A stretch of 10,157 nucleotides of DNA, from positions 1 through 10,157 of the forward strand of contig JAAZDI010000164.1 in the NCBI GenBank assembly GCA_012512295.1, written 5' to 3'. The position numbers were made by a program, and so were the translations under genes. Of the stretch, positions 1 through 6,254 are shown in pieces; position 1 is the stretch's first letter; the number at the start of each line of letters is the position of its first letter. Under the pieces are notes generated by a model that had not been told where the DNA came from, made no database searches, and saw nothing but the letters and a program-made list of their open reading frames with translations. This DNA is from Syntrophomonadaceae bacterium. GTDB lineage: Bacteria > Bacillota > Ch66 > Ch109.

Positions 1-695
1 GATATGCCCAGCATGTCGGCGACTTCTTTCTGGGTTTTTTCTTCTCCCCCTTGGAGGCCAAAACGCAGTTCCATAATCTTTTTTTCCCGCGGGCTAAGTT
101 TCAGTAAGGCTGCCTGGAGGAGATCGCGATCAACCTCATCCTCTAAGGCCTTGTAAATCACATCGTTTTCTGTTCCCAACACATCAGAAAGAAGTAGTTC
201 ATTGCCATCCCAATCAACATTTAATGGTTCATCAAAAGATACTTCGACTCGGTTACGGTTATTTCGGCGCAAATGCATCAGGATCTCATTTTCAATGCAG
301 CGGGATGCGTAAGTAGCCAGTTTAATTCGTTTGGCTACATCAAAAGTATTAACGGCTTTAATCAGGCCGATGCTGCCAATGGAGACCAAGTCTTCAATTC
401 CCACGCCAGTGTTTTCAAATTTACGGGCAATATAGACAACTAATCGAAGGTTCCTTTCGATAAGCACACTTTTTACTGCATGATCCCCGGTTTCTAACCG
501 GGTTAGCAGGAAGATTTCTTCGTCAGAACTCAGGGGCGGCGGGAGGGCCTCACTGCTACCGACATAGTGAACTTCAGACCGCCACCCCACTTTTTGAAGA
601 AGGCTCAGGAAAACCAGTTTAACAGTCCAGCGGACTTTTAGCCACCATTTATCCCATCTAACCAGGAGTAGGTTCGAACCTCTATCGACCAACAC
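1..695 (-). CDS. sigE: RNA polymerase sporulation sigma factor pro-sigma-E (3' end outside window)
   Basis: Encodes the first mother-cell-specific sigma factor of sporulation, made as an inactive membrane-associated precursor and activated when SpoIIGA removes the N-terminal pro-sequence. The frame stays open from a GTG at 695 to the window edge: 231 codons, ending in ...ADMLGIS inside the region 4 helix-turn-helix, so about 24 C-terminal residues are missing by comparison with B. subtilis SigE. Visible marks are EVHYVGSSEALPPPL (residues 41-55, the conserved stretch around the processing site), ERNLRLVVYIARKFENTG (80-97, region 2.1), then IEDLVSIGSIGLIKAVNTF and IKLATYASRCIENEILM of region 2, and LSPREKKIMELRFGL of region 4. 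The GTG is chosen because AGGGAGG lies 5 bases upstream and no ATG, GTG or TTG other than an adjacent TTG (692) occurs before the conserved part. It starts 28 bases after the spoIIGA stop. The N-terminus is about 16 residues longer than in B. subtilis and rich in Trp. Confidence 0.95.
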   Translation of the reverse strand, partial: MLVDRGSNLLLVRWDKWWLKVRWTVKLVFLSLLQKVGWRSEVHYVGSSEALPPPLSSDEEIFLLTRLETGDHAVKSVLIERNLRLVVYIARKFENTGVGIEDLVSIGSIGLIKAVNTFDVAKRIKLATYASRCIENEILMHLRRNNRNRVEVSFDEPLNVDWDGNELLLSDVLGTENDVIYKALEDEVDRDLLQAALLKLSPREKKIMELRFGLQGGEEKTQKEVADMLGI

Positions 696-723
696 ACGTC
701 CCTCCCTCACATAAATCCCGCCC

Positions 724-1653
724 TCAGGCGGTCATTGCTGATCCTAATAAATCAGGATGCAGTAAAGCCCGGTACGAACCCTCGGGACAAAGAGGTTTAT
801 TGTAGATGCCAACCACTACATTCTGGGTGGTCACTTTACGATCATCCACGACAATACTAACTTCATCCGGTCGCAGGCCGAGCAGCATGCCATGATGCTT
901 GCCAATCGAAGAAAAGGGAATTAGTCTAAATCGATTTGACCACTCCGAGCCAGATAATTCTTCAGCCGCTTTTTTCAAATCAAGATCCGGCGAACGCTGA
1001 AAAATATCCTTTAAGTCATCCGGCAAAAACGGTTCAACTGCTGAATACTCAGCGATAACTACCGGGGCTTTGGTTAGCGGATCCTTAAGCTGGTTACCGG
1101 TGTCCAGCAAAGCCGGCAGCGTCAGGTTTTGTCCACCAACACAAATGGTCAACGGTACCCGATAAAAAGTCTTGATCAACGCTCGCCGGATTATGGCTGT
1201 GCCCCATTTTCCCAAAACAACTGCTGCCGCAACCCCGACTAATAACCAGCCAAAGGGGATGTTTACCAATACCTGTAACAGACGATTAACTGTTCCAAAA
1301 AGCTGCGGATTAGTAGATAATAGATAAATTCCGCCTAGAATTGCTCCACCCATTGTAAAAGCAATTAAATAAAAGTAGCCAAGCGCTTGTAAAAATTTTC
1401 TTAGCGATAAGGGGGCAAAGGCTACGCCGACAATAACTAGGGAGAGCACTACTCGAAATAGGAGACCATAGAGAAACGTTAAACCAGGAACAAGCAGGGC
1501 AATACAGTAAAGAGCTCCAACGAAAGCACCGGCAAGTAATCGTTTGTTACTCGCTGGTATCTGACCGAAACGAGCGGTGGCCCAGAGAATTGTATAATCC
1601 ATGACCAGGTTAATCAAGAATACTACGTCCAGGTAGACATAGGACTGTCCCAT
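724..1653 (-). CDS. spoIIGA: Sporulation sigma-E factor processing peptidase SpoIIGA
   Basis: Membrane-embedded aspartic protease that cleaves the pro-sequence from pro-sigma-E in the mother cell after asymmetric septation, in response to the forespore signal SpoIIR. At 309 residues it has the usual family length. The N-terminal half has five hydrophobic segments (about residues 5-25, 38-55, 58-80, 87-112 and 130-150). The C-terminal half is the soluble protease domain with the catalytic motif LLDTGNQLKDPL, placing the active-site Asp at 184, one position from Asp183 of B. subtilis. The start YVYLDVVFLINLVMDY is typical of the family. ATG 1653 is preferred over an in-frame ATG at 1686 because GGAGGGG lies 5 bases before it and the protein then begins like its relatives. 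The gene immediately precedes its substrate gene sigE (28-base gap), the standard spoIIG operon. No key residue appears to be missing. Confidence 0.96.
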   Translation of the reverse strand: MGQSYVYLDVVFLINLVMDYTILWATARFGQIPASNKRLLAGAFVGALYCIALLVPGLTFLYGLLFRVVLSLVIVGVAFAPLSLRKFLQALGYFYLIAFTMGGAILGGIYLLSTNPQLFGTVNRLLQVLVNIPFGWLLVGVAAAVVLGKWGTAIIRRALIKTFYRVPLTICVGGQNLTLPALLDTGNQLKDPLTKAPVVIAEYSAVEPFLPDDLKDIFQRSPDLDLKKAAEELSGSEWSNRFRLIPFSSIGKHHGMLLGLRPDEVSIVVDDRKVTTQNVVVGIYNKPLCPEGSYRALLHPDLLGSAMTA

Positions 1654-1709
1654 GCTAACCCCTCCATATTCCCTAGGTTTGTGCATCTTTATTATGTATA
1701 TGGGGCTTT

Positions 1710-1729
1710 TTCCAGGACTAGTACTGGAA
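1710..1729 (-). other. Small hairpin in the spoIIGA leader
   Basis: A 6-bp inverted repeat, TTCCAG and CTGGAA, encloses an 8-base loop containing the palindrome ACTAGT. It lies 56 bases upstream of the spoIIGA start and inside the leader expected from the promoter candidate at 1791-1823. No U-run follows on the minus strand, so it is not an intrinsic terminator. It could influence mRNA stability or could be chance. Confidence 0.3.
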
Positions 1730-1790
1730 GATAATTGGTACTGCCTAAACTTAACTCTGTTTTATCCAGAAAACTAATGCCTATATTAAA

Positions 1791-1823
1791 ATTATACTCT
1801 AAACTATTAACATAATTTGTCAT
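1791..1823 (-). promoter_or_regulatory. Candidate spoIIG promoter with long -35/-10 spacing
   Basis: On the minus strand a perfect TATAAT (1791-1796) lies 21 bases downstream of ATGACA (1818-1823), a 5/6 match to the sigma-A -35 box. At the usual 17-bp distance there is only CAAATT, which does not match. In B. subtilis the spoIIG promoter is known to have sigma-A-like boxes separated by 22 bp and to need Spo0A~P. Here the bases 1816-1821 (TTTGTC on the plus strand) match the first half of the 0A-box consensus TTTGTCGAA and overlap the -35, but the second half (ATT) does not match. The predicted start is near 1784, giving a leader of about 130 bases. The -10 is clear; the Spo0A link is inference. 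Confidence 0.5.
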
Positions 1824-1834
1824 TAACTGGACTC

Positions 1835-1869
1835 AATAAAATAAAAGAGCGGGATATTTCCCACTCTTT
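1835..1869 (-). terminator. Intrinsic terminator after ftsZ
   Basis: On the minus-strand RNA an 11-bp stem (AAAGAGUGGGA pairing with UCCCGCUCUUU, including one U-G wobble) with a 4-base AAUA loop is followed by the U-rich tail UAUUUUAUU. It lies about 105 bases after the ftsZ stop and before the spoIIGA promoter candidate, so it separates the division operon from the spoIIG operon. Confidence 0.87.
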
Positions 1870-1913
1870 CGCGTTAACCAACCATGCCCGCCGGACACAA
1901 CCAGAGTGAATTC

Positions 1914-1930
1914 GTCCAGCTTCGCTGAAC
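1914..1930 (-). other. Small hairpin in the ftsZ 3' untranslated region
   Basis: The minus-strand RNA can fold GUUCAGC-GAA-GCUGGAC, a 7-bp stem including one U-G pair with a 3-base loop, between the ftsZ stop and the terminator. An overlapping alternative pairs CUGAA with UUCAG upstream (about 1925-1943). No U-run follows, so it is not a terminator. It may be a 3'-end stability element or chance. Confidence 0.3.
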
Positions 1931-1973
1931 ACCGGAGCTTCAGGTCAAGACTTTACTCCACACAACTCATTTA

Positions 1974-3023
1974 CTACCGCCGGCGTAAAAAGGCCGGAAT
2001 ATCGAGGTTGCTTCCGCTAGCAAAGGGACGCAATTCCATTTCTTTAACTATTTCCTTACGGTCTGCCGGAGCAGAATCAAACCCGGTTGCGATAACGGTA
2101 ACCCGAACCTCGTCTTGCAGTGTTTGGTCAATGACCGCCCCAAAGATAATATTGGCATCTGGGTCAGCCGCTTGGGCAATCACCTCAGCCGCTTCATTTA
2201 CTTCGAACAAACTTAAGTCAGGCCCACCCGTGATGTTTAAGAGGACCCCTCTGGCACCCTCAATCGATGTCTCTAGTAAAGGACTTGAGATCGCGGCCCG
2301 AGCTGCTTCCATCGCCCTGGTTTCCCCACAGCCGCTGCCAATGCCCATTAGAGCGGAGCCAGTTTCAGTCATAATCGTTTTTACATCCGCAAAGTCAAGG
2401 TTAATCAAGCCGGGAACAGCTATTAAATCAGAAATTCCTTGAACACCCTGACGCAAAACATCGTCCGCAATCCGAAAAGCATCTGCTATTGATGTACTCC
2501 GATCAACCACCTGCAGTAGACGGTCATTAGGGATTGTAATTAGCGTATCGACCTGACTTTTTAGTTCTTGAATTCCTTTTTCCGCCTGATTAGCTCGTTT
2601 CTTTCCTTCGAAAGAAAAAGGCCGAGTTACTACCCCTACTGTTAAAGCACCTACTTCTTTGGCAACCGCCGCTACTACCGGTGCTCCGCCAGTTCCCGTG
2701 CCTCCGCCCATTCCAGCAGTCACAAATACCATGTCAGCACCACGCAAGGCTTGAAGCAATTCATCCCGACTTTCTTCAGCCGCCTTATAGCCAATTTCCG
2801 GGTTAGCCCCGGCTCCTAAACCTTTGGTCAATTTTACTCCTATTTGGATCCGGTTTTCTGCTTGAGAGAGATTTAATGCTTGGGCATCAGTATTAACCGC
2901 CAGGAACTCAACTCCTTTAAGCCCAGCTGCAATCATGCGGTTAACAGCGTTATTTCCTCCTCCACCGACACCAATAACCTTAATTTTCGCCAATGGGGCT
3001 ACTTCATATTCAAAATCCAGCAC
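1974..3023 (-). CDS. ftsZ: Cell division protein FtsZ
   Basis: Tubulin-like GTPase that polymerises at mid-cell, and at the polar septum during sporulation, to form the Z-ring on which the divisome assembles. Visible motifs are the N-terminal nucleotide-binding loop VIGVGGGGNNAVNRM (16-30), the tubulin signature GGGTGTGGAPVVA (106-118), VQGISDLIAVPGLINLDFADV (194-214, containing the NLDFADV synergy loop that supplies the catalytic Asp to the next subunit) and NITGGPDLSL (263-272). The GTPase and C-terminal domains end near residue 315. A linker of only about 24 residues follows, then the conserved tail DIPAFLRRR (341-349) that binds FtsA and other partners. Total length is 349 against 382 in B. 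subtilis, the difference being mainly linker. The start is GTG 3023, with AGGAGGG seven bases upstream. It follows ftsA by 37 bases and is last in its operon before the terminator at 1835-1869. Confidence 0.98.
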   Translation of the reverse strand: MLDFEYEVAPLAKIKVIGVGGGGNNAVNRMIAAGLKGVEFLAVNTDAQALNLSQAENRIQIGVKLTKGLGAGANPEIGYKAAEESRDELLQALRGADMVFVTAGMGGGTGTGGAPVVAAVAKEVGALTVGVVTRPFSFEGKKRANQAEKGIQELKSQVDTLITIPNDRLLQVVDRSTSIADAFRIADDVLRQGVQGISDLIAVPGLINLDFADVKTIMTETGSALMGIGSGCGETRAMEAARAAISSPLLETSIEGARGVLLNITGGPDLSLFEVNEAAEVIAQAADPDANIIFGAVIDQTLQDEVRVTVIATGFDSAPADRKEIVKEMELRPFASGSNLDIPAFLRRR

Positions 3024-3060
3024 CCTATGACCCTCCTCTTATCACCGCTATCCTATATTA

Positions 3061-4290
3061 TTAAGCCATTTCCCGCCACCAAGATCTAATTTTTCCCCAA
3101 ATCCCACCCAATAAAGGATCTCCTTCGGGAACCAACTCTTCCCGATAATTCCTAGCCGCCTGAAGTACCAGGCCGACAACCGTAGAGTATTGTGGGCTCC
3201 GGACCACTTCAGCCAGTCCACCTATACCTTCCGGATAACCAAGGCGCACTGGCAGTTGTAACTCTTCCTGGGTAAGTTCTACTATGCCATCAATTAAAAC
3301 TGATCCACCGGCAAGGACACATCCGCCGGGAAGTATTCCCCGGTACCCTGATTTTTCAATTTCTTCTCGGATTAGGGCAAATATTTCTTGCACCCTTGGT
3401 TGGATAATACTAGCTATTTTTTTGCGTGAAACCTGGTTTACCCCGTTTCCCCCGACTGCTACCGCAGATATTAATTCATTTTCCGGGGCTAACTGAGCCA
3501 GCACACATCCGTTTTCCTGCTTAATTCTTTCCGCCTCAACCAAAGTAGTACGAAGCCCGACGGCCAAATCACTGGTGATATGATCTCCTCCAATAGGTAA
3601 GGCAAATGTTAACCAAGGACTACCCCCATCGTAAAGGGTCACATCTGTGGTTCCTCCACCGATATCGATTAGAATTGAACCCAATTGCTTTTCGCTAGAA
3701 TACAAGACCGCTTCTGCCGCGGCAATCGGACTAACCATTAGATTTAACAGTTTAAGCCCGGCACTTTGGATTATCTTGTGAACGTTTTGTAAATAGGTGG
3801 TTGAACCGGTAATAATATGTGCTTCTACCTCAAGCCTAACTCCGGCCATCCCCACCGGGTCGCGAACACCGTCATAACCATCAACAATAAACTGTCGGGG
3901 TATAACATGGATAATCTTACGTTCAGCAGGAAGTCCCACCATTCGAAGAGTTCGCAGAACTCGCTGAACATCATCCATAAGAATTTCTCGGTTAGGACCG
4001 GTAATCGCAATCACGCCTTGGTTGTTAATGGAACTAATATTAGGTCCGGCGACCCCAACAAAGACATCATTTATCTCGACCCCACTCATCCGTTCCGCCT
4101 TTTCTATGGCCAAGTCAATTGAACGGACAGCTTCGTCAATATTAACAATGGCTCCTTTACGCAAGCCTCTGGAAGGAGTTTCGCCGACTCCAATTATATA
4201 AACCTGACCGTTAGTCCCCACTTCGGCTACTAGGGCCTTTATTTTGGTTGTGCCAATATCCAAGCCGACAACAATGTTCCGCCTGGCCAT
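3061..4290 (-). CDS. ftsA: Cell division protein FtsA
   Basis: Actin-like ATPase that tethers FtsZ filaments to the cytoplasmic membrane and recruits later division proteins. The 409 residues show the actin-fold phosphate-1 motif VVGLDIGTTKIKALVAEV (7-24), the FtsA-specific SHS2/1C region (about 85-165, with RQFIVDGYDGVRDPVGM), the phosphate-2 motif ILIDIGGGTTDVTLYDGG (206-223), the adenosine motif GGCVLAGGSVLIDGIVEL (322-339) and a C-terminal amphipathic helix GGIWGKIRSWWREMA (395-409) that fits the membrane-targeting sequence. ATG 4290 is well supported by GGGAGGTG five bases upstream. Length is near the family norm (B. subtilis 440). It lies 83 bases after sbp and 37 bases before ftsZ, the usual ftsA-ftsZ pair. 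The upstream AT-rich gap contains a possible promoter but nothing convincing. Confidence 0.97.
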   Translation of the reverse strand: MARRNIVVGLDIGTTKIKALVAEVGTNGQVYIIGVGETPSRGLRKGAIVNIDEAVRSIDLAIEKAERMSGVEINDVFVGVAGPNISSINNQGVIAITGPNREILMDDVQRVLRTLRMVGLPAERKIIHVIPRQFIVDGYDGVRDPVGMAGVRLEVEAHIITGSTTYLQNVHKIIQSAGLKLLNLMVSPIAAAEAVLYSSEKQLGSILIDIGGGTTDVTLYDGGSPWLTFALPIGGDHITSDLAVGLRTTLVEAERIKQENGCVLAQLAPENELISAVAVGGNGVNQVSRKKIASIIQPRVQEIFALIREEIEKSGYRGILPGGCVLAGGSVLIDGIVELTQEELQLPVRLGYPEGIGGLAEVVRSPQYSTVVGLVLQAARNYREELVPEGDPLLGGIWGKIRSWWREMA

Positions 4291-4307
4291 GGCGCACCTC
4301 CCGCCAG

Positions 4308-4313
4308 ATTATA
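4308..4313 (-). promoter_or_regulatory. Isolated TATAAT upstream of ftsA (weak promoter candidate)
   Basis: The 83-base sbp-ftsA gap is AT-rich and contains a perfect TATAAT on the minus strand, with only a poor -35 (TTTATA, 18 bp upstream, 4/6). Transcription from it would begin at about 4301, inside the ftsA Shine-Dalgarno sequence (4295-4302), so a functional mRNA from it is doubtful. It is recorded because ftsAZ often has its own promoter in Firmicutes. Confidence 0.2.
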
Positions 4314-4373
4314 CTGCGTAAAATATTTCTATATAAAGTATAAATTCCCTCTTTTTGGTTTCATATTTTAAGA

Positions 4374-4715
4374 TTATTTTTTTAGGAAATGACGGCGAAT
4401 TATTGCTAAATTCTGGAATATGCGAACACCAAAAGCGACAATAGCTGCCATATAAAGCTCGACCCCTAAATGATCTCCGATATAGGCGAGCAAGGCTGCA
4501 AGAAGAGCATTGCTAAAAAAACCAGTTATAAAGACTAGATTATCAAAGGTATCTTCCATTGACGAGCGAAGTCCGCCAAAAACTGAGTCGAGGGCGGCCA
4601 GGATAGCCACTGACATATACTTTGAATAAATTGCCGGAATAACCAATGGTGAATTCAAACCGAGCAAAATCCCAGCCAATAAGCCTAATAACGCCAGAAA
4701 CCACAACGTAAGCAC
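4374..4715 (-). CDS. sbp: Small basic protein, DUF1290 family
   Basis: Short, very hydrophobic integral membrane protein of 113 residues, similar to Sbp of B. subtilis, encoded between the DUF881 gene(s) and ftsA in many Firmicutes. Its function is not established; its place in the dcw cluster suggests a division or envelope role. Hydrophobic segments lie at about 3-20, 23-46, 58-82 and 86-103, with the typical family stretch SKYMSVAILAALDSVFGG and a basic end RRHFLKK. The GTG at 4715 follows the stop of the DUF881 gene directly (TGA-GTG), with GAGGGG just before, so the two are translationally coupled. That spacing (3 bases) is tight, and a TTG at 4706 is a possible alternative start. An 83-base AT-rich gap precedes ftsA. 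Confidence 0.9.
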   Translation of the reverse strand: MLTLWFLALLGLLAGILLGLNSPLVIPAIYSKYMSVAILAALDSVFGGLRSSMEDTFDNLVFITGFFSNALLAALLAYIGDHLGVELYMAAIVAFGVRIFQNLAIIRRHFLKK

Positions 4716-5426
4716 TCACCCCTCTTTGACCGGACTAGCATATTTAAACTTGATCGTCCCGGAGTAACCGGGAACAATCACCTCTTTAGGTTTCTCAATG
4801 CTGGTCTGAATCCCCCAAAATTGCAAGCTTTCCAATACTCCCCCCTTGAGGTTTAGAGAACTCTCCAGGGAATTAGGATCGCCAATGGCGGTGACCACAA
4901 AAGGCGGGGCAATGCGATTCCCATTAACCTGGATTATGGGTCCAGCACACCGAATCTCGGTAGTGGCTAAAACGCGCTGGCCATTGACCGAAATCGCCTC
5001 GGCTCCGGCTGCTTTAAGCTCATTAACCACCATTAACAGATCCTCATCGTGAATCAGGTAAAGGTTAGGGTCTTCTCCCGGTTGGAGGACCTTATTACTA
5101 TCGTTCAGGGTAAGGATTATCCCCGGACCCTTCATTTCCAACAAACCGGCCGACTGTCGGGCTTTATTTAATTCCTCCACTAAAGCTTCATAACCTTCTT
5201 GCTGCCCGGCGATAGCCTTATTCAAGCTAATTCTTAACTCTTCAAGTTCAATCTTCAGGTTGTCCCTTTCTTCGGTGACCTGTTTCAGTTCACTGACGAC
5301 ATCTTGAGTTCTTCGAGTACCAAAATCAGCTGGACTGCCCTGAGTAACCTTAAACTGAACCGCTAACATTAGTCCTAAAACCAAGGATACTAGGGCAATG
5401 GTAAGATAACCGCTGCGCGATTTCAT
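4716..5426 (-). CDS. DUF881 family membrane-anchored protein (YlxW/YlxX-like)
   Basis: 236-residue single-pass membrane protein of the DUF881 family, which in B. subtilis includes YlxW and YlxX between divIB and sbp. The molecular role is not established. One N-terminal transmembrane segment (about 8-25) precedes a Glu/Lys/Leu-rich predicted coiled coil (about 43-92) and the DUF881 domain (about 98-230), with the family-like stretches GPGIILTLND, LLMVVNELKAAGAEAISVNGQR and IAPPFVVTAIGD. The bulk is probably extracytoplasmic. ATG 5426 is chosen because GAGGTGA lies five bases upstream. A GTG at 5435 whose TG forms part of the ftsQ stop (GTGA) is an alternative adding three residues. Either way it is tightly coupled to ftsQ. 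Only one DUF881 gene is present, whereas B. subtilis has two in tandem. Confidence 0.9.
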   Translation of the reverse strand: MKSRSGYLTIALVSLVLGLMLAVQFKVTQGSPADFGTRRTQDVVSELKQVTEERDNLKIELEELRISLNKAIAGQQEGYEALVEELNKARQSAGLLEMKGPGIILTLNDSNKVLQPGEDPNLYLIHDEDLLMVVNELKAAGAEAISVNGQRVLATTEIRCAGPIIQVNGNRIAPPFVVTAIGDPNSLESSLNLKGGVLESLQFWGIQTSIEKPKEVIVPGYSGTIKFKYASPVKEG

Positions 5427-5431
5427 ACGGT

Positions 5432-6202
5432 TCACCTCGTCTTTCCCTGCGCAAACTTGATTACTGGTGACCCCTTAAAACTCATATCGATATACTCAAT
5501 TGGCTGATCTAAGCGTTTGAGTTCTACTGTCAAAATCTGTTGCAGTAAATCCAAATGTTCTACTAGATGATCAATTGTTCCTACCCTGATCTCCACCCCA
5601 TTTAGCGAATATATCTTGATTCTTTCAGCGGATTCTAAATTAATCTCCGAAATTGATTGTATCATCTCAGAACTCATCTGATCGACAACCGGAAGAAACT
5701 GCTGCAAAATGACAACATCAATTACTTGCCCTGGCAGAACATCTGGCGGAACTACACAACCAGTTACCACTGGCCGATTAATCTCGACTATACTCCCTAC
5801 CCGGGTTAGGCAGACTCCTTGATGATCAATTACCACAAAGCCATCAGTCACCGGCAGAAGAAGGCAGGGGACCCTTTCTTGTACTTGAATGATTAGCTTG
5901 TTGGGTAACCTTCGTTCGATTTTGACGGTCTCAAGAAGAGGATGTAAATACAACCGGCCTTGAATCTGTTCTTCATCAACCAGAAAGATGTTGGTGCCGG
6001 GAGCCACCCCGCTCAGCCGAATAATTTCCGCTGAACCCAACGACTGGTTGCCCTCAACCACCACCTCTTTGATTCCAAAGGCCGGCGAGTGCAAAAAGAA
6101 ATACAAGGCCGTAGTTGATAAAAGCAAAAAAGTAAAGCTTAACAAAAGTCGCCACAATACTGAAGTTTCATTTCTTTTGGGATTAATAATAGGGGTAGTC
6201 AA
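5432..6202 (-). CDS. ftsQ: Cell division protein FtsQ/DivIB
   Basis: Bitopic divisome protein that, with FtsL and DivIC/FtsB, regulates septal peptidoglycan synthesis by FtsW-FtsI. The 256-residue protein has a short cytoplasmic N-terminus, one transmembrane helix (about 16-38, LLLSFTFLLLSTTALYFFL), a POTRA domain (about 43-112: FGIKEVVVEGNQSL ... SGVAPGTNIFLVD ... VKIERRLPNKLIIQVQER) and a beta domain to about 250 with the typical PVVTG near residue 144. The start is TTG 6202. No other start codon lies in frame nearby upstream, and GGAGGGTG ends 7 bases before it. It is the first gene after the murA terminator and the promoter at 6227-6254, so it likely heads the division operon. In FtsQ/DivIB the gene name varies by lineage (divIB in Bacillus). 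Confidence 0.93.
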   Translation of the reverse strand: MTTPIINPKRNETSVLWRLLLSFTFLLLSTTALYFFLHSPAFGIKEVVVEGNQSLGSAEIIRLSGVAPGTNIFLVDEEQIQGRLYLHPLLETVKIERRLPNKLIIQVQERVPCLLLPVTDGFVVIDHQGVCLTRVGSIVEINRPVVTGCVVPPDVLPGQVIDVVILQQFLPVVDQMSSEMIQSISEINLESAERIKIYSLNGVEIRVGTIDHLVEHLDLLQQILTVELKRLDQPIEYIDMSFKGSPVIKFAQGKTR

Positions 6203-6226
6203 TTCACCACACCCTCCAACAAAGTA

Positions 6227-6254
6227 ATTATATCAGAAATAAATTCCTTGTCCA
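6227..6254 (-). promoter_or_regulatory. Sigma-A-type promoter with extended -10 ahead of ftsQ
   Basis: On the minus strand TGGACA (6249-6254, 5/6 match to TTGACA) lies 16 bases before a perfect TATAAT (6227-6232), and TGA directly precedes it, making the extended -10 TGNTATAAT (6227-6235). The predicted start near 6220 gives an ftsQ leader of about 18 bases holding the Shine-Dalgarno sequence. It lies just after the murA terminator, so it would start the ftsQ-DUF881-sbp-ftsA-ftsZ unit. Confidence 0.72.

Noticed and set aside
1906..2442. A long plus-strand open frame antisense to ftsZ
   Set aside because: It is a reverse-frame shadow of ftsZ, with Ser/Ala-rich composition and no domain similarity. 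The other plus-strand frames opposite ftsA, ftsQ and murA were rejected for the same reason.
6227..6248. AGGAATT upstream of ftsQ as a sigma-H -35 element
   Set aside because: The distance to any RNNGAAT-like -10 is about 8 bases instead of 11-12 and the -10 does not match; the sigma-A reading is much better.
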